DNA of 64,000 nucleotides from Allobosea sp. Lineage in GTDB: Bacteria; Pseudomonadota; Alphaproteobacteria; Rhizobiales; Beijerinckiaceae. A model generated the notes under the pieces. The model was not told where the DNA came from. It searched no databases and was given only the letters and a program-made list of their open reading frames with translations. The DNA lies in contig NZ_JAUYTP010000085.1 in assembly GCF_030695125.1 (NCBI RefSeq), positions 62,001-126,000 of the forward strand, given 5' to 3'. The first letter of the stretch is position 1, and each line of letters starts with the position of its first letter. Below, piece after piece: positions 44,567-52,837 of the stretch. The position numbers were made by a program, and so were the translations under genes.

Positions 44567-44657
44567 CACCGCCTCAGGCCACCCTGCGACGCAAGGTACC
44601 GGTGCGGCGCCATCATCGGCGCCGTTCCGCTCTGCCGTCGCCCCGGTGGGCGACGCG

Positions 44658-45701
44658 TCACGACAGCCGATCCACGACGGGCTGTTCGGTGAAACGCAGC
44701 GCGAAGACCGTGCCGGCGCCGGCATCCGACGTCCAGGCGATCTCGGCGCCGAGTTGGACGGCGAGTGTCTGGATCAACGTTTCGCCGATGCCGCGGCGCC
44801 GGTCGCTGGCCAGGCCCGTGCCGTTGTCGGTCACGATGATGGACCGATCGTCGCCATCCGCCTCGAGGACGATGTCGATTCGTCCGGCGCGATTGTCGGG
44901 AAAGCCATGGCGCAGGGCGTTGGCCAGCACTTCGTGCAGAATGAGGGCAAATGACGTGGCGTGGTCGAGCGGAACGTCAAAATCGCTTCCATCAACGTGG
45001 AAGACCACCCCGTCGCGGCCGAACGAATGCGTCAGCGATCGGATCAGCAATTCGATGAACGGCCGTGCCCGAAGAGCCGACGAGCCGACATCCTGAAGCT
45101 GGGCGTGGACGGTTGCCATGGCTTCGATCCGATCTCGCAAGGACCGCAATTCCGCCGCCGAACCGGGTGACGCCCGCCGCATGTGCAGGCTGACGAGGCT
45201 CGCCGTCACCTGCAGGTTGTTTTTGACGCGGTGATGGACCTCGCGCAGCAGGACGCGTTCGTGGCGCAGGGCCCTTTGCAGATCGGCGGTGGCCATCGCC
45301 ACGGCTTCTTCCAAGCGCCGCTTCGTCTCGGCCGGGGAGGCGTGTTGCAGGATTTTCGGCAGCACGAAGGTGAAGGCCGCTGCCGTCACCAGCGAAACCA
45401 CCGCGGTCAATCCCATGATCGACAGAGCAAACCAGTTGTGCGGCGTTCGCGCTGTGACTGCGTGAGACGCGTGGACGAGGTGGCTCAACCCGCAGGCGAC
45501 GATGAAGACGGCGAATCCGGCCCAGAGCCAGCGAAAGGGCAATTCGTGGCGCCAGCGGGCGAAGACCACCGCCATGACGACGGGAATCCAGAAATAGGCG
45601 ACCGCGATCGCGATGTTCGCCAGGATGGTGATCTCGCGCCAGTAAAGCGGGGCGGCGTCCGACGTGCAGATCGCATAGAAAAACTGCAACCACTCAAACA
45701 T
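44658..45701 (-). CDS. Membrane histidine kinase with ethylene-receptor-like sensor domain and HisKA_2 kinase
   Basis: A 347-residue protein. Residues 1-115 hold three membrane helices that closely resemble the ethylene-binding domain of plant ETR1: AIAVAYFWIP (31-40), PFRWLWAGFAVFIVACGLSH (55-74). The copper/ethylene pair Cys65-His69 of ETR1 corresponds to Cys70 and His74, and Tyr32 to Tyr36; ETR1 Asp25 is replaced by Asn29. A coiled linker leads to an HWE/HisKA_2 kinase (REVHHRVKNNLQ, about residues 153-164) and an HATPase domain (TDNGTGLA). The family fit of the sensor is inference from motif spacing. Confidence 0.8.
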   Translation of the reverse strand: MFEWLQFFYAICTSDAAPLYWREITILANIAIAVAYFWIPVVMAVVFARWRHELPFRWLWAGFAVFIVACGLSHLVHASHAVTARTPHNWFALSIMGLTAVVSLVTAAAFTFVLPKILQHASPAETKRRLEEAVAMATADLQRALRHERVLLREVHHRVKNNLQVTASLVSLHMRRASPGSAAELRSLRDRIEAMATVHAQLQDVGSSALRARPFIELLIRSLTHSFGRDGVVFHVDGSDFDVPLDHATSFALILHEVLANALRHGFPDNRAGRIDIVLEADGDDRSIIVTDNGTGLASDRRRGIGETLIQTLAVQLGAEIAWTSDAGAGTVFALRFTEQPVVDRLS

Positions 45702-45951
45702 GTCGGGCTCCGCAGCCTTGCCGGCCGGCCATTCTGTAGATGGGAAGCGCGGTGAATGGGAAGCGCGCTCTCGTCTGGTGCCATCTGCGAAAGCTCAAGC
45801 CGGCTGCTTTGGTTCCCTCCTGTCGAGCGAAGACGGCTGCGGCGGTGCGCTGCCCGTGACACGCGCTTCGCCGCCGCCGAACCTTTCTCCCAGTCGTCGG
45901 TTCTTGCGGTGGCCGATGCCGGCCGAACGATCATTATGGGAGCCTCCGGCC

Positions 45952-46353
45952 ATGTCAGCGACTGCCCCCAACCGTTCCATCCAGGCCGAACCCGGCGGCC
46001 GTGCGGATCTGCTGGTCTTCGAGATCGTCGCCAAGATCACCGAAACCGATATCGAGTGGATGGCGGCACGGGTTCAGGCCGCCTTCGATACGCAGGGCGA
46101 GATCGACATGCTGATCATCATGCGCCATTTCGACGGTGCCGAACTGGGCGCCGTCTTCGATGCCGATGCGATGAAGGCGCAGATGCGTTCGCTGAAGCAT
46201 GTGCGGCGCTACGGCGTCATCGGGGCCCCGTTCTGGGCGAAGGCGATGATCAACCTGTTCAGCCCCCTCACGCCGGTCGAGGAAAAGACCTTTGCGCTCG
46301 AGGACGAAGCCGAGGCCCGGATCTGGATTTCGACGCCGCGAACGTCGTCATAA
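45952..46353 (+). CDS. SpoIIAA-like STAS protein
   Basis: A 133-residue protein with the alternating strand-helix pattern of STAS/SpoIIAA-like (CRAL-TRIO/Sec14-type) domains: LLVFEIVAKITETDIEWMAA, then an IDMLIIMRHFDGAELGA strand-loop and YGVIGAPFWAKAMINLFS. Such proteins are stand-alone in many alphaproteobacteria, with unclear function. It sits 30 bases before the DNA glycosylase gene and may be co-transcribed with it. Confidence 0.75.
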   Translation: MSATAPNRSIQAEPGGRADLLVFEIVAKITETDIEWMAARVQAAFDTQGEIDMLIIMRHFDGAELGAVFDADAMKAQMRSLKHVRRYGVIGAPFWAKAMINLFSPLTPVEEKTFALEDEAEARIWISTPRTSS

Positions 46354-46383
46354 GCCGGACATGGGCCGACAGCCCGGATCGAG

Positions 46384-47031
46384 ATGACCCAGTTCCGCGG
46401 CGATACTCTACCCGCCGCTCCCCTGATCATGGCGGCTAGCAGCCTGAACCCTGGCTTCTTCACGCGCCCGGCCGATCTGGTCGCCCGCGAGTTGATTGGC
46501 TGCAGCCTCCTCTTTCACGGCGTCGGCGGCGTCATCGTCGAAACCGAAGCCTATGATGAGCAGGATCCGGCCTCCCACAGCGCCCGGGGGCCGACCGCCC
46601 GCAACCGCAGCATGTTCGGAGCACCCGGCCACGCCTATCTCTACCGGTCCTACGGGCTGCACTGGTGCTTCAACATCGTCTGCGGCGTGCGCCCGGGCGC
46701 AGCGGTCCTGGTGCGGGCGCTGCAGCCGGTTTTCGAAATCGCAGCGATGCGGCAGCGACGCGGCGACGGGCGCGATGCCAAACTCTGTGCCGGACCGGGG
46801 CGACTCTGTGCGGCGCTTGGCCTCGACGGCGCTTTTGACGGCTACGACCTCAGCCAGCCCCCCTTCGCGCTGCTGCCCTCTACGGGCAGCCAGCACGTGC
46901 TGACTGGTCCCCGCATCGGCATCTCGCGTGCGGTCGATGTGCCGTGGCGCTTCGGGCTCGCGGGCTCGCCCTGTCTGAGCCGGCCGTTTGGGCGCTCGGG
47001 CCGACTGCCACAGGTCAGCGCCAGCCCCTGA
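46384..47031 (+). CDS. DNA-3-methyladenine glycosylase (AAG/Mpg family)
   Basis: A 215-residue base-excision glycosylase of the alkyladenine (AAG/Mpg) family, which removes 3-methyladenine and related lesions. The catalytic Glu is in GVIVETEAYDEQDPASH, followed by the conserved SARGPTARNRSMFG and GHAYLYRSYGLHWCFN. The C-terminus has LTGPRIGISRA. It follows the STAS gene by 30 bases and is tail-to-tail with a zinc dehydrogenase gene across a hairpin. A start at 46429 is also possible. Confidence 0.92.
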   Translation: MTQFRGDTLPAAPLIMAASSLNPGFFTRPADLVARELIGCSLLFHGVGGVIVETEAYDEQDPASHSARGPTARNRSMFGAPGHAYLYRSYGLHWCFNIVCGVRPGAAVLVRALQPVFEIAAMRQRRGDGRDAKLCAGPGRLCAALGLDGAFDGYDLSQPPFALLPSTGSQHVLTGPRIGISRAVDVPWRFGLAGSPCLSRPFGRSGRLPQVSASP

Positions 47032-47040
47032 ATGCCGAAC

Positions 47041-47064
47041 GCCGCCGGCTGTCTGGCCGGCGGC
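47041..47064. terminator. Hairpin between convergent glycosylase and dehydrogenase genes
   Basis: A 9-bp GC stem (GCCGCCGGC / GCCGGCGGC) with a 6-base loop, followed on the plus strand by GAAAATG. It sits in the 70-base gap between convergent genes and could end both transcripts; no T-tract is present. Confidence 0.55.
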
Positions 47065-47101
47065 GAAAATGTCGGGGTTCATCGTGTAGGCGAAAACCCG
47101 G

Positions 47102-48274
47102 CTACGGCGTCATTACGACCTTGATGCAGCCATCTGTCTTGTCGCGGAACTTTTCATAGAGGCCGGGGCCCTCCTCGAGTGTCGCGCGATGCGTGATGAC
47201 GAAGGTCGGATCGATCTCGCCATTGAGGATCCTGTCGAGCAGCGGGGCGAGATAGCGGTGGGTGTGCGTTTGCCCGGTGCGGATGGTGATGCCCTTGTTC
47301 ATCAGCGCGCCGAAGGGCAGCTTGTCGAGGAAGCCGACATAGACGCCCGGCACCGACAGCGTGCCGCCCTTGCGGCAGGACATGATCGCCTCGCGCAGGA
47401 CATGCGGTCGATCGGTCCCCAGGAACATCGCCGCCTTGACCTTGTCGACCACGGCATCGACCGAGCCGCCGGCATGGGCCTCGGCGCCGACAGCGTCGAT
47501 GCAGCGATCCGGCCCACGGCCCTTGGTCATCTCCATCAGCCGGTCATAGACGTCGACCTCGTCGAAATTGATGAGTTCGGCCTTGCCGTAGGTCGCCGCC
47601 ATCTGCAGCCGCTCGGGGACATTGTCGATGGCGATGACGCGGCCGGCGCCCAGCATCCAAGCAGATTGCATGGCGAACTGGCCGACCGGCCCGCAGCCCC
47701 AGACCGCAACGGTGTCGCCAGGCTCGATCTCGGCATTCTCCGCCGCCATGTAGCCGGTCGGGAAGATGTCGGACAGGAACAGCACCTGCTCGTCGGGGAT
47801 GCCGTCGGGGATCTTGATCGGCCCGACATCGGCAAAGGGCACGCGCAGGAATTCGGCCTGGCCGCCGGCATAGCCGCCCAGCATATGGGAATAGCCGAAC
47901 AGGCCCGACGGAGAATGGCCCATCGCCTTGCGCGCCATCTCGGCATTGGGATTCGAGCGGTCGCAGAGCGAGAACATCGACTTCTGGCAGAAGAAGCACT
48001 CGCCGCAGGCGATGTTGAAGGGGACGACGACCCGGTCTCCGACCTTCAGCTTGGTCACCGAGGAGCCGACCTCGACGACCTCGCCCATGGTCTCGTGACC
48101 GAGGATGTCGCCGCTTTCCATCGTGGGCATGTAGCCGTCGAAAAGATGCAGATCCGATCCGCAGATCGCACAGGACGTCACCTTGATGATGACGTCCCCG
48201 GCATCCTGAAGGGTCGGGTCCGGAACGGTGTCGCAGCGAATGTCGCCTTTGCCGTGCCAGCAGAGAGCTCTCAT
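47102..48274 (-). CDS. Zinc-dependent alcohol dehydrogenase (formaldehyde dehydrogenase-like MDR)
   Basis: A 390-residue medium-chain dehydrogenase. The catalytic zinc site (CAICGSDLHLFDGY, LGHETMGEV) and the four structural-zinc cysteines (CGECFFCQKSMFSLC) are both intact. The NAD motif is VWGCGPVGQFAMQSAWMLGA. The start at 48274 (MRALCWHGKGDI) matches glutathione-independent formaldehyde dehydrogenase-type relatives. An EcfG-type promoter lies 34 bases upstream, so stress induction is expected. Actual substrate unknown; aldehyde or alcohol detoxification is plausible. Confidence 0.85.
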   Translation of the reverse strand: MRALCWHGKGDIRCDTVPDPTLQDAGDVIIKVTSCAICGSDLHLFDGYMPTMESGDILGHETMGEVVEVGSSVTKLKVGDRVVVPFNIACGECFFCQKSMFSLCDRSNPNAEMARKAMGHSPSGLFGYSHMLGGYAGGQAEFLRVPFADVGPIKIPDGIPDEQVLFLSDIFPTGYMAAENAEIEPGDTVAVWGCGPVGQFAMQSAWMLGAGRVIAIDNVPERLQMAATYGKAELINFDEVDVYDRLMEMTKGRGPDRCIDAVGAEAHAGGSVDAVVDKVKAAMFLGTDRPHVLREAIMSCRKGGTLSVPGVYVGFLDKLPFGALMNKGITIRTGQTHTHRYLAPLLDRILNGEIDPTFVITHRATLEEGPGLYEKFRDKTDGCIKVVMTP

Positions 48275-48307
48275 TGATTTGGGTCCTTGATGGGCCCCCC
48301 GCTGCTG

Positions 48308-48332
48308 AACGTGACGCGATGCGAGACGTTCC
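48308..48332 (-). promoter_or_regulatory. EcfG-type promoter of the zinc alcohol dehydrogenase gene
   Basis: Read on the minus strand: GGAAC (48332-48328), a 16-base spacer, CGTT (48311-48308). It is an exact match to the consensus, 34 bases upstream of the start codon. Confidence 0.75.
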
Positions 48333-48465
48333 GGGCAATGGAGCGTCAGGCCGGATCGAGCCCGCCTGCGTCGCGCACGGACGCAAGCGCGCCGAAGGGG
48401 AACCAATCGCGCGAACCGGACTTGAGCGGTTCACGACGCCCGAACGGCTGACGATAACGACCGCG

Positions 48466-49236
48466 ATGACTGACGACGAAGCCGCCGATCGGCGCATGAC
48501 GCCATCGGCCGCCAACGACCCGCCTGCGGCTTCTCTGGCCCCCGGTTGGGCGTCTCAGACGCCCGATCACGCGCAGCAGAACGATGATCGACCCGGTCTG
48601 GCCGAAGAGGTGTTCAAGACGGGCCGCCATTACGCGCTCGATCTCGTGCGGCAGCTTCCGGGTCAGGACGGGATCGCGCTGGTGCTCGACGCCTGCAGAC
48701 GCCGCCGCGACGAGGTCGAATGGCATCTGCAGGAGGACGGGGTTCCGCCCGACGATATCAGGCAAGCCTGCGACGCGGTCCTGGCGCGCGCGCCCGATGT
48801 CGTGAAACCTCGCCCATCGGCGATCCTGGCCGACTGTGACGGCGGCACCTCGCCCCCGCAGGCGAGCCGGCTGGCGTCAGGCGTTCGGCCCGTCCGCGAA
48901 CGAGTGCTGCAGCCAGTCGACGAAGGAGCGCACGATCCGTCGTTGATGATGGAGCTTCGGGAAGACGAGGCGATGTCCGACATAGGAGACATCCTGTGCG
49001 CGGCCGGCCAGCGGCGCCACGAGCCGGCCGGCCCGGATTTCCCGTTCCGCCAGCAGCGTCGATTCCAGCGCCACGCCCAGCCCGTCCGACGCGGCGGCCA
49101 GCGCCAGAAAACTGCGATCGAAGCGGATCCCCTGGGGGGCGGGAGCCGATATCCCGTTGAGCGAGAACCAGTGGTTCCAGCGCACCTGCTTGTTGTCGCT
49201 GTGGATCAGCTTGGCGCGCAGCAGATCCGCCAGTGA
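48466..49236 (+). CDS. Hypothetical protein overlapping the convergent LysR gene
   Basis: A 256-codon frame whose first 137 codons (to about 48876) show the strong G/C third-position bias of real genes here and include a helical stretch (LAEEVFKTGRHYALDLV, then a DACRRRRDEVEWHLQEDG segment). The rest runs antisense through the last 360 bases of the LysR gene, where coding character is lost. A real gene whose stop codon was lost or displaced is the simplest reading. Function unknown. Confidence 0.4.
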   Translation: MTDDEAADRRMTPSAANDPPAASLAPGWASQTPDHAQQNDDRPGLAEEVFKTGRHYALDLVRQLPGQDGIALVLDACRRRRDEVEWHLQEDGVPPDDIRQACDAVLARAPDVVKPRPSAILADCDGGTSPPQASRLASGVRPVRERVLQPVDEGAHDPSLMMELREDEAMSDIGDILCAAGQRRHEPAGPDFPFRQQRRFQRHAQPVRRGGQRQKTAIEADPLGGGSRYPVEREPVVPAHLLVVAVDQLGAQQIRQ

Positions 49237-49764
49237 GCCGATCGAAGCGGCGAGCGCCGGTGCGCAGAGCGGAGTCACGGTTTCCGGCGGCATCTCGATC
49301 GTCGCCAGACCATCGCCGCGAACCGGCCCGTAGACGATATCGACATCGAAATCGTCGCCGGTGAAGCGGGTGTAGTCGGTGCCGGCGGCGAGCCTGAGCT
49401 CGATGCCGGGATGCTGCGCCAGGAAGGCCGGCAGCCGTGGCGTCAGCCAGGCTGCGGCGAAGCTCGGCGCCGAATGCACGCGCAGCAGTTGCGGCCCCTG
49501 CGCCGAGACGGATTCGAGCCCTCGGCGGAGTTCGTCGAAGGCATTCCGGACATGGTGCATCAGGGTTTCGCCATGGATCGTCAGCGCCATGCTGCGCCCG
49601 CTGCGCTCGAACAGCGCGACGCCGAGCGCTTTCTCGAGCTTGACGATGGCGTGGCTGACCGCGCTCGGCGAGAGATTGAGTTCCGCAGCGGCCGCTCGAA
49701 ACGAACCGCGGCGCGCCGCGGCTTCGAAGGCGCGCACCGCCGGCAGGGAAATGTGAGCGAGCAT
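48877..49764 (-). CDS. LysR-family transcriptional regulator (GcvA-like)
   Basis: A 295-residue LysR protein. The start at 49764 (MLAHISLPAVRAFEAAARRG) is the family's normal N-terminus; the helix-turn-helix is GSFRAAAAELNLSPSAVSHA. The effector domain has HSAPSFAAAWLTPRL. It is divergent from the SDR-transketolase operon, with a 255-base gap, and is the likely regulator of it. Confidence 0.9.
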   Translation of the reverse strand: MLAHISLPAVRAFEAAARRGSFRAAAAELNLSPSAVSHAIVKLEKALGVALFERSGRSMALTIHGETLMHHVRNAFDELRRGLESVSAQGPQLLRVHSAPSFAAAWLTPRLPAFLAQHPGIELRLAAGTDYTRFTGDDFDVDIVYGPVRGDGLATIEMPPETVTPLCAPALAASIGSLADLLRAKLIHSDNKQVRWNHWFSLNGISAPAPQGIRFDRSFLALAAASDGLGVALESTLLAEREIRAGRLVAPLAGRAQDVSYVGHRLVFPKLHHQRRIVRSFVDWLQHSFADGPNA

Positions 49765-50019
49765 GCCAGGGAATGAACTGAATTCACGCGCGGCTGTAAA
49801 GCGGCGATGTCGCCATGGGGGCAGAGGGCGCGACGAAAAGGCCATCGACTCCCTGTCCGCAGACCGCTGGCGGCGTCCCCGGCATCCGCATGGCCTCGAA
49901 CACGCTATCCCAGATGAAATAAATTCATCGATGGGTGAGAACAAGCCGCTTGTCGTCCGGACCGCTCTTGCAGACGATGGCCGCCAATCAACAACGATGA
50001 CGCGGTCCGGGAGGACAGA

Positions 50020-50787
50020 ATGCTGCTTAAGGGTAAGGTCGCCGCGATCTCGGGCGCTGCGAGCGCGCGCGGGATCGGCTTGGCGACGGCGAAGCTGTTT
50101 GCCGAGCACGGTGCCAGCGTCGCCATTCTCGACATCGACGAAAAGGCCGCCCAGGCGGCGGCGGCGACGCTTCCGGCGCCCGAGCCGGGTCAGCGCCATT
50201 TCGCCGTCGGCTGCGACGTCACGAGCCACGCCGCCTGCGCTGCTGCGGCCGAGGCCGTGCTGGGGCATTTCGGCAAGCTCGACATCCTGATCAACAATGC
50301 CGGCATCACCCAGCCCGTGAAGATCATGGAGATCGACGCCGCGAGCTGGGATCGCATCCTCGACGTCAACCTGCGGGGCGTGCTGAACCTCAGCCAGGCC
50401 TTCATCCCGCATTTCCGCAGCCGCAGGAGCGGCGCGATCGCCTGCATGTCGTCGGTCTCGGCTCAGCGCGGCGGCGGCATCTTCGGCGGCCCGCACTATT
50501 CGGCCGCCAAGGCCGGCGTGCTCGGGCTGGCCAAGGCGATGGCGCGCGAACTCGGGCCCGACGGCATCCGCGTCAACTGCGTCACGCCCGGCCTGATCCA
50601 GACCGACATCACCGGCGGCATGCTCACCGATGCGATGAAGGTCGAGATCGCCAAGGGCATTCCGCTCGGGCGCCTCGGCACGGCCGACGACGTCGCCGGG
50701 ATCTACCTCTTCCTGGCGTCGGACCTGTCGCAATACGTCACCGGGGCCGTGATCGACGTGAACGGGGGAATGCTGATCCATGGCTGA
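50020..50787 (+). CDS. SDR-family oxidoreductase
   Basis: A 255-residue classical SDR: coenzyme motif SGAASARGIGLATAKL (residues 11-26; three residues longer than the usual TGxxxGIG spacing), NNAG, catalytic Ser in MSSVSAQ, and YSAAK. It overlaps the transketolase N-terminal gene by 8 bases. It is probably a polyol or sugar dehydrogenase feeding a keto sugar to the split transketolase. Confidence 0.85.
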   Translation: MLLKGKVAAISGAASARGIGLATAKLFAEHGASVAILDIDEKAAQAAAATLPAPEPGQRHFAVGCDVTSHAACAAAAEAVLGHFGKLDILINNAGITQPVKIMEIDAASWDRILDVNLRGVLNLSQAFIPHFRSRRSGAIACMSSVSAQRGGGIFGGPHYSAAKAGVLGLAKAMARELGPDGIRVNCVTPGLIQTDITGGMLTDAMKVEIAKGIPLGRLGTADDVAGIYLFLASDLSQYVTGAVIDVNGGMLIHG

Positions 50788-51631
50788 CCACGCGACCCAT
50801 GCGATTCCCAACGTTTCGCTCGCCGAGCGGGCCTGGCGCATCCGCCGCAACGCGCTGCGGATGGGCGAGGTCCAGGGCCAGGGCTATATCGCCCAGGCGC
50901 TCGGCGTCGCCGACGTCCTGGCGGTGTCCTATTTCCATGCCCTGACCTATCGCCCGCACGAGCCGGAATGGGAGGGGCGCGACCGTTTCCTGCTCTCGAT
51001 CGGCCACTACGCCATCGCGCTGTATTCGGCGCTGATCGAGGCCGGCGTTCTGCCCGATGACGAACTGGAGACCTATGGCGGCGATGATTCCCGCCTGCCG
51101 ATGTCGGGCATGGCCGCCTATACGCCGGGCATGGAAATCACCGGCGGCTCGCTCGGCCATGGGCTGGGCATCGCGGTCGGCATGGCTCTGGGGCTGAAGC
51201 GCAAGCAATCGACGAGCTTCGTCTACAACCTGTTTTCGGATGGCGAGCTCGACGAGGGCTCGACCTGGGAAGCGGCGATGGCGGCGGGCTCCCACAAGCT
51301 CGACAACCTGATCGGCATCGTGGACGTCAACAACATGCAGGCCGACGGGCCCTCGACGCAGGTGATGAATTTCGAGCCGCTGGCCCCGAAATTCGAAGCC
51401 TTCGGCTGGCATGTCCAGCGCGTCGACGGCAACGACCTCGCCGCCCTCGTCGCCGCCTTCGACGCGGCCCGCCACGCCGAGGTGGCCAAGCCGCGCATCA
51501 TCATCTGCGACACGAAGATGGCCAAGGGCGTTCCCTTCCTGGAAGAGCGCGAGCGCAACCACTTCCTGCGCGTTGAGCCCGAGGAATGGGCCAAGGCTCT
51601 GGCGATCCTGGACGAAGGGAGGCCGGCATGA
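50780..51631 (+). CDS. Transketolase, N-terminal (TPP-binding) subunit
   Basis: A 283-residue half-transketolase. The TPP region is GHGLGIAVGMALGLK and FSDGELDEGSTWEAAMAAG followed by IVDVNN (GDG...N-type motif with Ser in place of the first Gly). Split transketolases pair with a separate C-terminal subunit, which overlaps here as ATGA. The pair sits with an SDR under a LysR regulator, so it is probably specialised for a particular keto sugar rather than the pentose phosphate pathway. Confidence 0.9.
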   Translation: MADHATHAIPNVSLAERAWRIRRNALRMGEVQGQGYIAQALGVADVLAVSYFHALTYRPHEPEWEGRDRFLLSIGHYAIALYSALIEAGVLPDDELETYGGDDSRLPMSGMAAYTPGMEITGGSLGHGLGIAVGMALGLKRKQSTSFVYNLFSDGELDEGSTWEAAMAAGSHKLDNLIGIVDVNNMQADGPSTQVMNFEPLAPKFEAFGWHVQRVDGNDLAALVAAFDAARHAEVAKPRIIICDTKMAKGVPFLEERERNHFLRVEPEEWAKALAILDEGRPA

Positions 51632-52668
51632 GGCGGTCCAAATACGAACGCCCCGCCCATCTGGAGAGCGCGGCCCCCGGCGGCGTGCGGCTCAAGACCT
51701 CGGCCATGATCGCCTCGATCGCGGGGCCCAACCAGCGCACCAAACCCGCGCCCTTCGGTCATGCACTGGTCGAACTGGGCAAGACCCGGCCCGACGTGCT
51801 CGGCCTCACCGCCGATCTCAGCAAATACACCGACCTCCACGTCTTCGCGAAGGCTTACCCCGATCGCTTCTACCAGATGGGCATGGCCGAGCAGGTCATG
51901 ATCTCGGCTGCGGCCGGGCTGGCGCGCGAGGGTTTCACGCCGTTTGCGACGACCTATGCCGTCTTCGCCTCGCGTCGCGCCTATGACTTCATCTTCATGG
52001 CGATCGCGGAGGAGAACCTCAACGTCAAGATCGTCTGCGCCCTGCCGGGGCTGACGACCGGCTATGGCCCGAGCCATCAGGCGACAGAGGACATCGCGAT
52101 CTTTCGCGGCATGCCACAGCTCACCATCGTCGATCCCTGCGATGCGCTCGAGATCGAGCAGGCGGTGCCGGCGATCGCGGCGCATCAGGGGCCGGTCTAT
52201 ATGCGGCTGCTGCGCGGCAACGTCCCGCTGGTGCTCGACGAATACGGCTACAGGTTCGAACTCGGGAAGGCCAAGACCATCCGCGACGGCCGCGACGTGC
52301 TGATCGTCTCCTCGGGGCTGATGACGATGCGCGCGCTGGAGACGGCCAAGCGGCTTGAAGCCGACCGGATCGACGTCGCGGTGCTGCATGTCCCGACGAT
52401 CAAGCCGCTCGATGTCGAGACGATCCGGCGCGAATGCGCGAAGACCGGCCGCATGGTCGTCGTCGCCGAAAATCATACGATCATCGGCGGGCTCGGCGAG
52501 GCGGTCGCGGGCGAACTGATGCGCTCCGGCATCCACCCGACGGCCTTTCGCCAGATCGCGCTGCCGGACGCCTTCCTCGACGCCGGCGCGCTGCCGACCC
52601 TGCATGATCGCTACGGCATTTCGACCGATGCGATGACGGCGCGCATCAAGGAATGGCTCTCGTCCTGA
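51628..52668 (+). CDS. Transketolase, C-terminal (pyrimidine-binding) subunit
   Basis: A 346-residue partner of the preceding subunit. The Pyr domain has LTADLSKYTDLHVF and YQMGMAEQVMISAAAG (the conserved Glu for TPP activation in MAEQ), and the C-terminal domain has VAENHTIIGGLGEAVA. The start at 51628 overlaps the previous stop (ATGA), and its 40-residue N-terminal extension before the first motif is somewhat long. The substrate is unknown; no sugar kinase is nearby. Confidence 0.9.
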   Translation: MRRSKYERPAHLESAAPGGVRLKTSAMIASIAGPNQRTKPAPFGHALVELGKTRPDVLGLTADLSKYTDLHVFAKAYPDRFYQMGMAEQVMISAAAGLAREGFTPFATTYAVFASRRAYDFIFMAIAEENLNVKIVCALPGLTTGYGPSHQATEDIAIFRGMPQLTIVDPCDALEIEQAVPAIAAHQGPVYMRLLRGNVPLVLDEYGYRFELGKAKTIRDGRDVLIVSSGLMTMRALETAKRLEADRIDVAVLHVPTIKPLDVETIRRECAKTGRMVVVAENHTIIGGLGEAVAGELMRSGIHPTAFRQIALPDAFLDAGALPTLHDRYGISTDAMTARIKEWLSS

Positions 52669-52805
52669 GGTCCCGCACGCTCGACCGCGCGCCGGCAGAG
52701 GACCTGACGATGTCCGCGACAGGCCCGCGGGCCGGATCCTTCAGATGGGCGGGGGATCCGACACGCAAAGCGCGAACTCGCGCCGTGGACGTTCGGCGCG
52801 TGTGG

Positions 52806-52830
52806 GGCAGCCGGCACGCGGCCGGCTGCC
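52806..52830 (-). terminator. Hairpin downstream of the Mn-catalase gene
   Basis: A perfect 10-bp stem (GGCAGCCGGC / GCCGGCTGCC) with a 5-base loop, 8 bases past the catalase stop. No T-tract; a probable transcription terminator or 3' stabiliser. Confidence 0.6.
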
Positions 52831-52837
52831 ATCGGGA

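Noticed and set aside
45792..45816. Possible EcfG promoter before the ethylene-receptor-like kinase
   Set aside because: GGAAC is present on the minus strand but no NGTT at 16-17 bases; only AGCT or GCTT.
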